Source of the DNA: Demequina phytophila
Lineage (GTDB): Bacteria; Actinomycetota; Actinomycetes; Actinomycetales; Demequinaceae
DNA length: 64,000 bases
Direction: 5' to 3'
Assembly: GCF_000971135.1 (NCBI RefSeq)
Contig: NZ_BBLW01000003.1
Location: 248,001-312,000 of the forward strand
Made by a program: the position numbers and the translations under genes. Shown piece by piece: positions 25,852-34,364 of the stretch (position 1 is its first letter; each line of letters opens with the position of its first letter). The notes under the pieces are model-generated. The model ran no database searches. It was not told the DNA's origin and was given only the letters and a program-made list of their open reading frames with translations.

Positions 25852-26751
25852 TCAGGCCTCGTGCGCCAGGCCCAGCTCGATGAGCCGCTCCCACGCCATG
25901 CGTGCGAGGAACGGGTCGTCGAGCTCGATGTGCCGCATCGAGGCGAACAGCTGGTAGGCCTGCGCGCGCCACGCCGTGGCCGCGGTGACGTCGCCGTAGC
26001 CGGCGTAGAGCTCGTCGCGCATCTCGAGCGGCACCACCGTGGCGGCCCCGCCCAGGTCCGCCGCGGGATCGCCCGCGCCGAAGTTGTGCCAGATCAGGAC
26101 GCCCGCGAAGCGGCCCCTGTCGGACTGGATCGAGCGCGGCTCGAGCCGGCCGTGCGTCCACGCCGCCGGCACGTCGACCCGCGTCTCGACGCCCGTGCGG
26201 AACAGCGCGTCCGTCGCCTCGACGTCGAGCACGCGGTTCTCGGGGGCGCCGCGCAGCGACGCGAACACCAGCAGCCGTTCCCACTCCTCGACGAGCGACC
26301 CGAGCCCCGCCGACGTCCGCGGATTCGCGGGGGCGTCGGGCGGCGCGGGCGCGTGGATCGCGCGCAGCGCCGCGCCGAGATCCCTGGCGGAGGCGGCGTG
26401 CAGCGGCACGAAGGCGGCGGTGGAGGCCGAGACCCAGTCCACCAGCGCCCAATGGAACGGGAAGCCGCGGCCGGGCAGGCCCGTCTCGATCGGGGCGCTC
26501 ACGGGGAAACCCCACCGGTCGATGTGAGGCGCGATCACGTCGGCGGCGCGCCGGAACAGAGCGTCGTCCTCCGCGAAGCGCGGGAACAGCGCGCCGTGGT
26601 GGTCGCCGATCCGGATGGCGAAGTGGTCCTCGAGCGTGTACCGCCGCCCGAGCTCGAGATCCGCGAGGTGCGGGAACTGGTCGTCGATGAGGGCGCGCAC
26701 GGTCGCGTCCTCCACCACCAGGGGGTCGATCGTGCGCGCACCCGGGAACAT
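25852..26751 (-). CDS. Aminoglycoside-phosphotransferase-fold protein lacking catalytic residues
   Basis: 299 residues, the same length as the intact APH at 31027-31926, with which it shares HAPAPPDAPxNPxxS. Active APH kinases have His-x-Asp-x4-Asn and then an I-D-W-x-D motif. Here the matching strings are THGRLEPRS (His200, Arg202 for Asp, Ser207 for Asn) and LIWHNFGAGDPAADL (Ile and Asn for the two Asp). All three acidic or metal-binding positions are thus lost, which predicts a pseudokinase. The reading frame is intact over the whole length, so it is not simply decayed. The start is ATG 26751. Confidence 0.75.
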   Translation of the reverse strand: MFPGARTIDPLVVEDATVRALIDDQFPHLADLELGRRYTLEDHFAIRIGDHHGALFPRFAEDDALFRRAADVIAPHIDRWGFPVSAPIETGLPGRGFPFHWALVDWVSASTAAFVPLHAASARDLGAALRAIHAPAPPDAPANPRTSAGLGSLVEEWERLLVFASLRGAPENRVLDVEATDALFRTGVETRVDVPAAWTHGRLEPRSIQSDRGRFAGVLIWHNFGAGDPAADLGGAATVVPLEMRDELYAGYGDVTAATAWRAQAYQLFASMRHIELDDPFLARMAWERLIELGLAHEA

Positions 26752-26783
26752 GCTCGCCACCCTAGCGCCGGGACGATGCCCGA

Positions 26784-27863
26784 TCACGCAGGCATGACGC
26801 TCGGCAATGTGACGGAGAAGGTCGCGCCGCTGCCCGCCCCGGGCGAGCGCGCGACAACGTCGCCGCCGTGGGCGCGGGCGAGGGACCGGGCGATGGTGAG
26901 GCCGATGCCGCGGCCGGCCGTGCCGTCCGGTCGCGGTCGCCGGTAGAAGCGGTCGAACACGCGCTCGAGGTCCGCCGCCTCGATGCCGGCGCCGTCGTCC
27001 GCGACCTCGACCACGGCATCGTCCCCCCGAGCCTCGGCGGTGACCACGACGCGCCCGCCCGCGGGCGTGTGCGCCAGCGCGTTCCCGATCAGGTTCACCA
27101 GCACCTGCATGATGCGGTCGCGGTCGGCCTGCACGGGCACCGCGACCGTGGTCCGCACGTCGAGCGTCACGCCGGCGTGCTCGAACTGCGGGCGCAGCCG
27201 GTCCGCTGCGGCGCGCGCGAGAGCGGCCAGGTCCTCGGGGCCGCGCCGCAGCGTCAGCGTGCTCTCCTCCGCGCGCGACAGCGTCGACAGGTCCTCGGCG
27301 AGGCGCGCGAGCCGGGCCGCCTCGCCGGCGACCCGTTCGTAGGCCTCCTCGGAGGGCTCCTCGACGCCGTCGATGAGCGCCTCCATGGTGCCGCGGATGG
27401 TGGTGAGGGGCGTCCGCATCTCGTGCGCGACCTCGTCGATCAGCCGCGTGCGCCGTGCTTCCCCGTCCGCGAGGCGCGTCGCCAGCGCGTCGACGTCCGC
27501 GGCGAGCGCGGCGAGCTCCTCCTCGGGGGGATGCGGCACCCGGCGCGAGTAGTCCCCGCCCGCGATCGCGCGCGTCGCCTCGCGGATCGCGGTCAGCGGG
27601 ACCGCGATGCGCCGGGACATCACCAGCGCCGCCGCCGCGGCCGCGGCAAGGCCCGCCGCCGCGCCCCAGCCGAGCGCGGCGGGCAGTGCGGCCGCGAGCA
27701 GGTCGCGGGCGCTCGACCCGCCCATCATCGCGCCGTGCTCGGCGCCCATGTGGCGGTTGACGGAGACGTTGGCCACCACCGCGCCCACCACTACGAGCGC
27801 CGCCACCCCGACTGCCGCGACCGTGAGGTGCGACGCGAGCAGCCTCGTGCGGACGGTGGTCAT
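26784..27863 (-). CDS. Sensor histidine kinase with short Met/His-rich sensor loop
   Basis: 359 residues. Helix at about residues 9-30, a short external loop with NRHMGAEHGAMMGG, helix at about 60-80, HAMP, DHp with DEVAHEMRTPLTT, then HATPase with N-box NLIGNALAHT, G1 DDGAGIE and G2 GRGIGLTIA. All kinase motifs are present. The loop is too small for a folded sensor domain and its His/Met content suggests direct metal binding. ATG 27863 overlaps the response regulator stop (ATGA). It is the last gene of the DUF2202-regulator-kinase operon. Confidence 0.92.
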   Translation of the reverse strand: MTTVRTRLLASHLTVAAVGVAALVVVGAVVANVSVNRHMGAEHGAMMGGSSARDLLAAALPAALGWGAAAGLAAAAAAALVMSRRIAVPLTAIREATRAIAGGDYSRRVPHPPEEELAALAADVDALATRLADGEARRTRLIDEVAHEMRTPLTTIRGTMEALIDGVEEPSEEAYERVAGEAARLARLAEDLSTLSRAEESTLTLRRGPEDLAALARAAADRLRPQFEHAGVTLDVRTTVAVPVQADRDRIMQVLVNLIGNALAHTPAGGRVVVTAEARGDDAVVEVADDGAGIEAADLERVFDRFYRRPRPDGTAGRGIGLTIARSLARAHGGDVVARSPGAGSGATFSVTLPSVMPA

Positions 27864-28558
27864 GTCGCGGCCGCCAGCTTGTAGCCGACGCCGCGGACGG
27901 TGTGCACCAGGCGAGGTGCCTCCGCATCGTCGCCGAGAGCGCGACGCACCTTCCGGATGTGGACGTCGACGATGCGCTCGTCGCCGAAGAAGTCCCAGCC
28001 CCACACGCGTTCGATCAGCTGCCGACGCGTGAAGACGCGACCCGGCGCGGAGGCGAGCGCGGCGAGCAGATCGAACTCGAGCGCGGTGAGCACCGCGGGC
28101 ACGCCCGCCACCGAGACCTCGCGCCCGGTGAGGTCGATGCGCACGTCGCCCACGTCGACACGGTCCGCGCCGCGCTCCGACGTGTCCCCGCGTCGCAGGA
28201 TCGCACGCACCCGTGCCACCACCTCGCGCGGGCTGAACGGCTTGGTCACGTAGTCGTCGGCGCCGATCTCGAGGCCGACGATGCGATCCGCCTCCTCCGC
28301 GCGCGCGGTCAGCATGAGCACGGGCACGTCGGAGGTCCGCCTCAGGCGGCGCAGGGTCTCCATGCCGTCGATCCCGGGCAGCCGCACGTCGAGCACCACG
28401 AGGTCGACGGCATCGCGCGCGAGCGTGGCGAGCGCCTCCTCACCCGATCCGGCCTCGGCGGCCGCGAAGCCGTCGCGGCGCAGGTAGCCGCACACGAGCT
28501 CACGGATGTGAGGCTCGTCGTCGACCACCAGCACGGTGCGTGCGCCCACGCCTGCCAT
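27860..28558 (-). CDS. OmpR-family response regulator
   Basis: 232 residues. Receiver domain with VVDDEP, phosphoacceptor Asp in VVLDVRLPG, TAR and KPFSPRE; the C-terminal winged helix ends HTVRGVGYKLAAAT as in OmpR/PhoB proteins. Its start lies one base beyond the stop of the DUF2202 gene and its stop overlaps the kinase start. It likely controls its own operon. Confidence 0.95.
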   Translation of the reverse strand: MAGVGARTVLVVDDEPHIRELVCGYLRRDGFAAAEAGSGEEALATLARDAVDLVVLDVRLPGIDGMETLRRLRRTSDVPVLMLTARAEEADRIVGLEIGADDYVTKPFSPREVVARVRAILRRGDTSERGADRVDVGDVRIDLTGREVSVAGVPAVLTALEFDLLAALASAPGRVFTRRQLIERVWGWDFFGDERIVDVHIRKVRRALGDDAEAPRLVHTVRGVGYKLAAAT

Positions 28559-28559
28559 C

Positions 28560-29357
28560 CTAGGGAGCGGGCACGCCGGTGAGGTCCTCCACCTCGGCCG
28601 GATCCAGGACGGACGCCTCGTACGCGACGCCTTCGCGGTCGAGCGCGCGGACGAACGCCGCGAGGTGGTGCTCGCTCGCCTCCTCGAGACGGTCGAGGAG
28701 CGCGGCGGCCGCATCCGAGTCGGCCGACTGGTCGCGAAGATCGGCGATGTCGGTCTCCTCGACGAACGCGCCGGCGTCGAGCGCGCCGGTCACGGATGCG
28801 GTTCCCTGGGCGAGCAGCTCGTCGTACATGGCCTGGAGGTCGTCATCGGCGTACACCCCGTCGCGTGCGTCGGCGGTCGGATCGTCGAGGCCGTACGCGT
28901 CGAGCAGGTGGCGGACCGCGTCGAGGTGGTGGTCCTCCGCGCGCGCGACCATCGCGAACACGCGCAGGTCCCAGGCGTCGGCGAGCTCGACGTACAGGTC
29001 GTGCGCCATGCGCTCCTCCTCCGCGATGCGCGCGAGCGTCGCCGCATCGGCGTCGGTCGGGTCGCCGTCGACCTCAAGGTCCTCGAGGTACTCGAGACCG
29101 AGGCAGCCGCCGTCGTCGGACCGGTCGCCGGAACGGTCGTCGCCCATCATCCCCGCGTGGCCTCGCGCATCGTCGTCCTCGTCGTGGTCCCAGGCGCCGC
29201 CCATCATCCCGCCCATCATCCCGCCCGTGTCGCGGGCGTACCCGTCCTGCGGGCCGTCATCGCCCGCGGCCCCTGCCCACGCCGCCCCCACCGGTGCGGC
29301 GATCAGGGCGGCTCCCGCCGCTGCGGCGAGCGCGTATCGGGTGGTGCGCGTGGTCAT
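28560..29357 (-). CDS. Exported DUF2202 ferritin-like protein with Met/His/Asp-rich segment
   Basis: 265 residues. A signal peptide (RYALAAAAGAALIAAP) is followed by a low-complexity stretch with GGMMGGMMGG and further His/Asp/Met residues that looks metal-binding. A DUF2202 four-helix domain follows: EEERMAHDLYVELADAW, ARAEDHHLDAVRHLLDAYG and EEASEHHLAAF supply Glu and His ligands as in ferritin-like proteins. It is the first gene of the operon with regulator and kinase. An extracytoplasmic metal-binding role is inferred; DUF2202 has no firm biochemical function that I know. Confidence 0.85.
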   Translation of the reverse strand: MTTRTTRYALAAAAGAALIAAPVGAAWAGAAGDDGPQDGYARDTGGMMGGMMGGAWDHDEDDDARGHAGMMGDDRSGDRSDDGGCLGLEYLEDLEVDGDPTDADAATLARIAEEERMAHDLYVELADAWDLRVFAMVARAEDHHLDAVRHLLDAYGLDDPTADARDGVYADDDLQAMYDELLAQGTASVTGALDAGAFVEETDIADLRDQSADSDAAAALLDRLEEASEHHLAAFVRALDREGVAYEASVLDPAEVEDLTGVPAP

Positions 29358-29440
29358 CGGAGTCCCCTTCCGTCGGATGACTCCAGTCCACCGGGCCCGC
29401 ATGAAGGGGCGCGCATCGCCCGCGTGAAGATTCCGTGAAG

Positions 29441-30028
29441 CTAGATCCCCAGGGTGTCCCGGTGCGCGGTCCAGTCCCGTGCGAGCAGGCCGAAGATCGC
29501 GTCGTCCGAGACCTCGTCCTCGACCCAGAACGCCTCGCGCTTGACGCCCTCGGCGACGAACCCGAGGCGCTCGAGCACCTGGATGGACCGCCGGTTGTCC
29601 GGGTGGGTCGCCGCCTCGATGCGATGCACCCCGGTGACGTCGACCAGGTGGTCGATGAGCGCCGCCGCGGCCTCCGTCGCGTAACCCTTGCGGCGCGCCC
29701 ACGTGTGGAGGGTGTACCCGATCTCCGCGGTGTGACCGTGGTCGTGAAGGTAGACGGCGACGTCGCCCACGGTGCGATCGTCCGCGAGGCGCTGCACGTC
29801 CAGCTGGTACCAGTGGCCCGGCATCGGGCCCTCGTGGCGCGCGCTCTCGCGGATGAGCTCGAGCGCCTTCTCGACCGAGTAGGGGACCCGCCACGCCTGA
29901 TACATCGCGGTCTCGGGGTCGGAGCGACGCGCGGCGAAATCCTCGGCGTCCGCCTCCGTGAAGGGGCGGAGCACGAGCCGCGCGGTGTGCAGGGGAGCGA
30001 ATGCCACGGGCACACGATAGCGAGACAT
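29441..30028 (-). CDS. RimJ/RimL-type GNAT acetyltransferase
   Basis: 195 residues. TARLVLRPFTEADAEDFAAR, then GYTLHTWARRKGYATEAAAA and HPDNRRSIQVLERLGFVAEG are the standard motifs of the ribosomal-protein N-acetyltransferase branch. Whether the substrate is a protein or small molecule is open. It is divergent from the siderophore-interacting protein gene and shares a 131-base promoter region with it. Confidence 0.9.
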   Translation of the reverse strand: MSRYRVPVAFAPLHTARLVLRPFTEADAEDFAARRSDPETAMYQAWRVPYSVEKALELIRESARHEGPMPGHWYQLDVQRLADDRTVGDVAVYLHDHGHTAEIGYTLHTWARRKGYATEAAAALIDHLVDVTGVHRIEAATHPDNRRSIQVLERLGFVAEGVKREAFWVEDEVSDDAIFGLLARDWTAHRDTLGI

Positions 30029-30067
30029 AACGGCGTCACCCCGGCATTTCGCGCATTTGAATTAGGC

Positions 30068-30079
30068 AACGTCGACGTT
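30068..30079. promoter_or_regulatory. 12-bp palindrome in the -35 region of the SIP promoter
   Basis: AACGTCGACGTT is a perfect palindrome 12 bases upstream of the -10 TACACT. With the iron box downstream it suggests a second regulator. A partial TTAGGCAA, similar to one iron-box half, overlaps its left edge. Confidence 0.4.
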
Positions 30080-30091
30080 TCGAATGTGGTC

Positions 30092-30122
30092 TACACTCGA
30101 CCGGTGAGGCAAGCCTCACCTA
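30092..30122 (+). promoter_or_regulatory. -10 element and DtxR/IdeR-type iron box
   Basis: TACACT (30092-30097) is followed by GGTGAGGCAAGCCTCACCTA (30103-30122), which fits the DtxR/IdeR consensus with inverted AGGCnAGCCT core and ACCT extension. The box covers the expected start of transcription, so iron-loaded repressor would block it. The controlled gene is a siderophore-interacting protein, consistent with this reading. Confidence 0.75.
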
Positions 30123-30159
30123 CGTTCCGGCACTCGACAGCCCCACGATCGGAGTCCCC

Positions 30160-30993
30160 TTGGAGACCACGCACGGCGCCACCGTCACCGCTGCCGAGCA
30201 GGTCACGCCTCACATGATGAGGCTGCGCCTGCGGCTCGACGATCCCGGCTCGTGGGTGTCGACCGGCCGTCCCGACGAGTTCGTGCACGTCGAAGTGGGC
30301 GCGGAGACGCAGGACGCCGACGGTCACAGCGCGCGCCACTACACCGTGAGCGCGCTGACCGAGGACGGCTTCGAGATGGAGATCTTCGTCCACGGCGACG
30401 GCCCGGGCGCCACGTGGGCACGGCACGCCCGTCCGGGCGACCGCACCGACGTGTCCGAGCCCAAGGCGTACTACGAGGTGCCCGAGGGTGCCGGGGTCCG
30501 CCTGATGGTCGGCGACGCCACGGCGCTGCCCGCGATCGCCCGCGCGCTCGCCCAGGCGAGCCCCGACGAGCGCTTCCACGTCATCATCGAGCTCGCCGAC
30601 ATGGCCGAGGCGCGCGAGCTGCCGTCCGCGGCGACCGTGACCGTCGACTGGCGGCTCGGCGGCAACGGCACCCGCCGCTCGGTCCTCAAGGAGGCGCTCG
30701 TCGAGTTCTCGGAGACCCTGCTCGAGCCCGCCGCGCGTGCCTACATCTGGGTCGCGTGCGAGTCCAAGGACTCCCGCGCGATCCGTCAGCTGCTGCGCCG
30801 CGAGTACGGCCTGCCGCTCACCCACTTCCGGATTGTCGGCTACTGGCACCGCGACCTCGCCCACGCCGTGCGGGTGTGGGAGGAGGCGTCGGAGGAGACC
30901 AAGGCGCAGTACATGGCGCTGTGGCGCGAGGACCGCAGCGACGAGGAGAACTGGGTCGAGCTGGAGCCGTTCCTCCAGAGCATGGGCGCCTGA
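30160..30993 (+). CDS. Siderophore-interacting protein (FAD-dependent ferric-siderophore reductase)
   Basis: 277 residues from TTG 30160, with GGAG five bases upstream. The N-terminal FAD-binding barrel has VTPHMMRLRL and the FAD motif RHYT (about residues 59-62). LMVGDATALPAIARAL starts the NAD(P)-type half, and the ViuB/YqjH-like C-terminal helix region YWHRDLAHAVRVWEE follows. It releases iron from imported siderophores by reduction in the cytoplasm. No siderophore transporter is adjacent. Regulation by an iron box is visible. Confidence 0.93.
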   Translation: METTHGATVTAAEQVTPHMMRLRLRLDDPGSWVSTGRPDEFVHVEVGAETQDADGHSARHYTVSALTEDGFEMEIFVHGDGPGATWARHARPGDRTDVSEPKAYYEVPEGAGVRLMVGDATALPAIARALAQASPDERFHVIIELADMAEARELPSAATVTVDWRLGGNGTRRSVLKEALVEFSETLLEPAARAYIWVACESKDSRAIRQLLRREYGLPLTHFRIVGYWHRDLAHAVRVWEEASEETKAQYMALWREDRSDEENWVELEPFLQSMGA

Positions 30994-30994
30994 C

Positions 30995-31014
30995 GGCGCG
31001 CCTCGCCGCGCGCC
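30995..31014. terminator. Hairpin between convergent SIP and APH genes
   Basis: GGCGCGC (30995-31001) and GCGCGCC (31008-31014) with a six-base loop fill the 33-base gap between the convergent stops. Confidence 0.5.
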
Positions 31015-31026
31015 TGCCCCGGCGCC

Positions 31027-31926
31027 TCACCCCGCCAGGACCTCCAGGTCCGTGAGCGCCCGCCTGCCCGCCTCGCGGTACGGCTGCTCGTCGAGCGAGG
31101 CCAGCGTCACGGCGTACGCGACTGCCTCCGCGCGCATCCGCTGCAGCGCGGACTCGTCCAGCGGCGTGATCGCGTCGTCGTAGCCCTTGAGCAGGTCGCG
31201 CAGGTGCGCGCCTCCCACGAGGCACCATGCCTGCCCCAGGTCCGTCGCCGGGTCCGCGACGCCCATGTCGCCCCAGTCGAGGATGCCCGCGAGGCGGCCG
31301 CCGGCGGTCAGCACGTTCGCCCCGTGCAGGTCGAGGTGGGTCCACGTCTCCAGCGGGCGGCGCTGCACCGCGCCGGCATGGAAGTGCTCGCGCGCCAGAT
31401 CGGCGTCGATCGCCACCCCGAGATCGAGGAGGCGTTCGACGCGGTCGTCGAAGCGTTCGGCCCGCTCGGCGAGCGGCGGCGACCGGAACGGGTTGCGAGG
31501 CGCGTCGGGGGGCGCCGGCGCGTGGAGCCTCGCGAGCGCGCGCCCCAGGTCCGCGGCTCCGCGACCGTTGAGCGGGGCGTCGTACGCGCGCACGCCGTCG
31601 AGCCACGGCACCACCGCCCATGCCCACGGCACCTCGTCGGACGGCTCGCCGAGGCGCACCGGCACCGGGGCGGGGAAGTCCCACGCCTCCGCGAGGCGCG
31701 GCAGCCACAGGTGCTCTCGTTCGACCACTCCGCCGGCCAGGGCCCGCCGTGGCACGCGGACCGCGAGCTCGTCCCCGAGGCGGACCGTGACGTTGTCCCA
31801 CCCCTCGTACGCCTCGCCCAGCGGCAGCGTCGCGAGGTCGGGATGGTCGCGCTCGAGAAGAGTGCGGATCAGCGCGGGACCGACGGCGATGCCGGCGGCA
31901 GGAGTCGACCACCCCGTTGTGCTCAT
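31027..31926 (-). CDS. Aminoglycoside phosphotransferase family kinase
   Basis: 299 residues. Catalytic loop HLDLHGANV (His197, Asp199) and metal motif ILDWGDMGVADPATDLG are intact, and a Lys-less nucleotide lobe (ELAVRVPRR) precedes. Family members phosphorylate aminoglycosides, macrolides or metabolites; the target is not evident and resistance should not be assumed. It shares sequence patterns and exact length with the catalytically degenerate protein at 25852-26751. Its start overlaps the hydrolase stop by four bases. Confidence 0.88.
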   Translation of the reverse strand: MSTTGWSTPAAGIAVGPALIRTLLERDHPDLATLPLGEAYEGWDNVTVRLGDELAVRVPRRALAGGVVEREHLWLPRLAEAWDFPAPVPVRLGEPSDEVPWAWAVVPWLDGVRAYDAPLNGRGAADLGRALARLHAPAPPDAPRNPFRSPPLAERAERFDDRVERLLDLGVAIDADLAREHFHAGAVQRRPLETWTHLDLHGANVLTAGGRLAGILDWGDMGVADPATDLGQAWCLVGGAHLRDLLKGYDDAITPLDESALQRMRAEAVAYAVTLASLDEQPYREAGRRALTDLEVLAG

Positions 31927-32534
31927 GCGTCGAGGCTACGGGCGCCCTCCCCGAGCCGCCACCGGGCGTCGCCGTCGAGGACCCAGTCGAGCGCCGACGC
32001 CCACGGGCCGTGCCCGTCGTCGGGGTTGAGGTGACCGGTGCCGGGCAGCTCGACCGCGCCGGCCCCCCACGCGTGCGCCAGCGTCGCCACCTCTCCGTCG
32101 CGGTACGGATCCCGCTCGCGCGCCACGACCAGGGTGGGCGGGCCGTCCGACCCGGCCGGGGCATCGTCCCCCGCGGCGAAGCCGGCCAGCGGCCCCGCCA
32201 GCCGGGACGCCGAGGGAGGCGCGACCATGAGCACGCGCGACGGCAGCAGCGCCGCATCGAGCGTGGGCGCGAGGCGTCGCCACAGGATGCCGCCGAGCGA
32301 GTGCGTCACCACCACCCGCTCGCCGCGCCCCTCCGCCAGCATCTCGAGCTCGGTCCGCGCGACGTCCGCCCACGCCTCGGGCTCGGGAGCGCCGGGCGCC
32401 GGCAGCTGCGGGTACTGGACGGGGACCCGAGACTTGCGCAACGACGCCGCGAGCCAGCGGAGCCAGTGCGGCGCGGGCCGGGTGTGCTCGTAGCCGTGGA
32501 GCAGCAGGACGCGAGTGTCGGTCACGCGCACCAT
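31923..32534 (-). CDS. RBBP9/YdeN-family alpha/beta hydrolase
   Basis: 203 residues. LLLHGYEHTRPAPHWLRWL at the N-terminus, nucleophile elbow VVTHSLGG, and the C-terminal GTGHLNPDDGHGPW are characteristic of the RBBP9/YdeN serine hydrolases. Catalytic Ser, Asp (RDPY) and His are present. Its stop overlaps the APH start (ATGA), so the two are cotranslated. Confidence 0.88.
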   Translation of the reverse strand: MVRVTDTRVLLLHGYEHTRPAPHWLRWLAASLRKSRVPVQYPQLPAPGAPEPEAWADVARTELEMLAEGRGERVVVTHSLGGILWRRLAPTLDAALLPSRVLMVAPPSASRLAGPLAGFAAGDDAPAGSDGPPTLVVARERDPYRDGEVATLAHAWGAGAVELPGTGHLNPDDGHGPWASALDWVLDGDARWRLGEGARSLDA

Positions 32535-32550
32535 CCTGGCAGCGCCGCGG

Positions 32551-33789
32551 TCACCCGAACAGCGTCTCCCCGACGAACCCGCCCTCCTCGCAGCCGGGCG
32601 GGATCGCCCAGACCCCCGACCCGACGGGCGTGGTCCACGTGTTGAGCAGGTCCGCCTGGGCGAGCCTCCGCTGCATCGGCACGAACTGCGCGTCCACGTC
32701 CCGCTGCCACGACCCGAACAGGAGTCCCACGTGGGACACCGCGGGCCGTCCGCGGGAGTCGGTGGCGCCGGACTCGACCGGGTCGTCGTAGGTGAAGCCC
32801 ATGCGGACGATGCCCCGGGCCGGGTCCGCGACGTGCGCGCGGGCGGCGTGGGCGGCCGGGTTGATGACGGTGAACCCGGAGGCGTCGCGCGCTTCGAGGT
32901 CGATCGGATCCTTCTCCGCGCCCCCGCTGAGCGGGGCGCCGTCGGACAGCCTCCGCCCCACGGAGGCCTCGCGGCCGTCGACGCCCACCTCGTCCCAGCC
33001 CTCGAGATCCATCGCGATGCGCCGCAGCACCAGCGAGGTCCCGCCGCGCAGCCACGCGGGCGCCTCGGACCCCGCCCAGACGGCGCTGTCGAAGGCCGCA
33101 TCGCCCGGCCGGGGCGTGGTCGATCCGTCGACCTGGCCGAAGAGGTTGCGCATGGTGGTGCCGGAGGGATCGGAGCCGTACGCCCGCCGGAAGCCGGCCT
33201 GGCGCCAGCGCAACGTCGCGAAGGAGCGCGAATCCCGCACGATCATCCGTGCGAGGTGAGCGATCGACGTCGGATCGTCCCCGTGGAGAAGCACCACGGC
33301 GTCGCCGCCGGACCAGCGCTGCTCGAGCGCGTCGATCTGCGGGAACGCGGGCAGCGGCCCGAGCCACGCCGGCGCCTCCGCGCCCGCGCGGCGCACGGCC
33401 TCCCGCCCCAGCCCGAACGTCGCGGTGAGGCCGGCGGGGCGCACCGCGAGCTCCGGCTCGAGGTCGGCCAGCGCGCCCCGGCCCTGCGTGAGCCGCGCCG
33501 CGTCGTCGCTGAGGAGCCGCAGCCAGGCCGCGAGGCGCTCGCGATCGGTCCCGCGGAGCAGGTCGAAGGCCAGGTACACGGCGTGCGCGCCGGGTGCGGA
33601 CGTGACGCCCGCCTGGTGGGGGCCGTGGAACGGGACGGTGCGCTCGCCGTTGACGCCCGCGGCGTCGGGGCCCGGATCGGGCAGGGCGACGGGGATCAGT
33701 CCGGCGCGCGCGGCGCCGAGCGTCGCGGCGGCGCCCGCGCCGGCGGCGGCCCCTCCGAGGAGGAGCCGCCGCCGGCTCAGGCCCGTCAT
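32551..33789 (-). CDS. Tat-exported Dyp-type haem peroxidase (DtpA/EfeB-like)
   Basis: 412 residues. The twin-arginine signal LSRRRLLLGG precedes an Ala-rich hydrophobic stretch. The Dyp motif is FGQVDGSTTP (Gly-x-x-Asp-Gly with the distal Asp), and the proximal haem His lies in INPAAHAARAH. The C-terminus RRLAQADLLNTWTTPVGSGV is typical. It overlaps the PCuAC gene by ATGA. In Streptomyces a Dyp peroxidase (DtpA) is encoded with a PCuAC-type copper chaperone and takes part in copper-dependent oxidase maturation; the same set here suggests a related job, by inference. Confidence 0.93.
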   Translation of the reverse strand: MTGLSRRRLLLGGAAAGAGAAATLGAARAGLIPVALPDPGPDAAGVNGERTVPFHGPHQAGVTSAPGAHAVYLAFDLLRGTDRERLAAWLRLLSDDAARLTQGRGALADLEPELAVRPAGLTATFGLGREAVRRAGAEAPAWLGPLPAFPQIDALEQRWSGGDAVVLLHGDDPTSIAHLARMIVRDSRSFATLRWRQAGFRRAYGSDPSGTTMRNLFGQVDGSTTPRPGDAAFDSAVWAGSEAPAWLRGGTSLVLRRIAMDLEGWDEVGVDGREASVGRRLSDGAPLSGGAEKDPIDLEARDASGFTVINPAAHAARAHVADPARGIVRMGFTYDDPVESGATDSRGRPAVSHVGLLFGSWQRDVDAQFVPMQRRLAQADLLNTWTTPVGSGVWAIPPGCEEGGFVGETLFG

Positions 33790-34280
33790 TCGGAGGACCC
33801 CATGTCCATGTCGGACCCGTGGTACTCCTCGTTGCCGCCGTCGAAGTCCTTGGCCGTCGCGGTGAGGTCCACGGTGGCGCCGGTCGAGAGCTCGAGCGTG
33901 AGGTCGACCTGGTCGCCCGCCTCGATGGCCTCGGGCAACTCCATGATCATGAGGTGGTAGCCGCCGGGCTCGAGGGTGAGGCTCTCGCCGGCGGGGATGT
34001 CGAAGCCGCCCTCGACGGGCGCCATCGCGCCGTCCACCACCTCGTGAAGCTCGATGGTCGGGAACACGTCGGACGTCGCCGCGACCACGGTGATGTCCTC
34101 GTCGGTGGTGTTGGTGAGCGTGCCGAACGCGGCGGACATCATGTCCTCCGGGACGGCCGTCTTCACCCACGGGTCGGTGACGGTGAGCGGTGCGTCCTCG
34201 GACGCTGCGTCGGGCGCGCAGCCGGCGAGCAGCAGGGCGGCGGCCGCGGAGGCGGCGAGGACGAGGGGACGGGCGTGCAT
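33786..34280 (-). CDS. PCuAC-type copper chaperone lipoprotein (DUF461)
   Basis: 164 residues. Lipobox LAGC (Cys21) makes it a lipid-anchored extracytoplasmic protein. The copper site pattern of PCuAC proteins is visible in IELHEVVDGAMAP and GGYHLMIMEL. A His/Met tail (EEYHGSDMDMGSSE) adds possible ligands. It would deliver Cu(I) outside the cell. The start of the Dyp peroxidase gene lies in its stop. Confidence 0.92.
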   Translation of the reverse strand: MHARPLVLAASAAAALLLAGCAPDAASEDAPLTVTDPWVKTAVPEDMMSAAFGTLTNTTDEDITVVAATSDVFPTIELHEVVDGAMAPVEGGFDIPAGESLTLEPGGYHLMIMELPEAIEAGDQVDLTLELSTGATVDLTATAKDFDGGNEEYHGSDMDMGSSE

Positions 34281-34364
34281 GAGCTCTCCTGAGATGAAGG
34301 GTCGCGCGCGGGCGCGCGGGGATGCCTGAGGGGTGCGCGAGGCCTCGCGCGGGGGATGCGGTGC

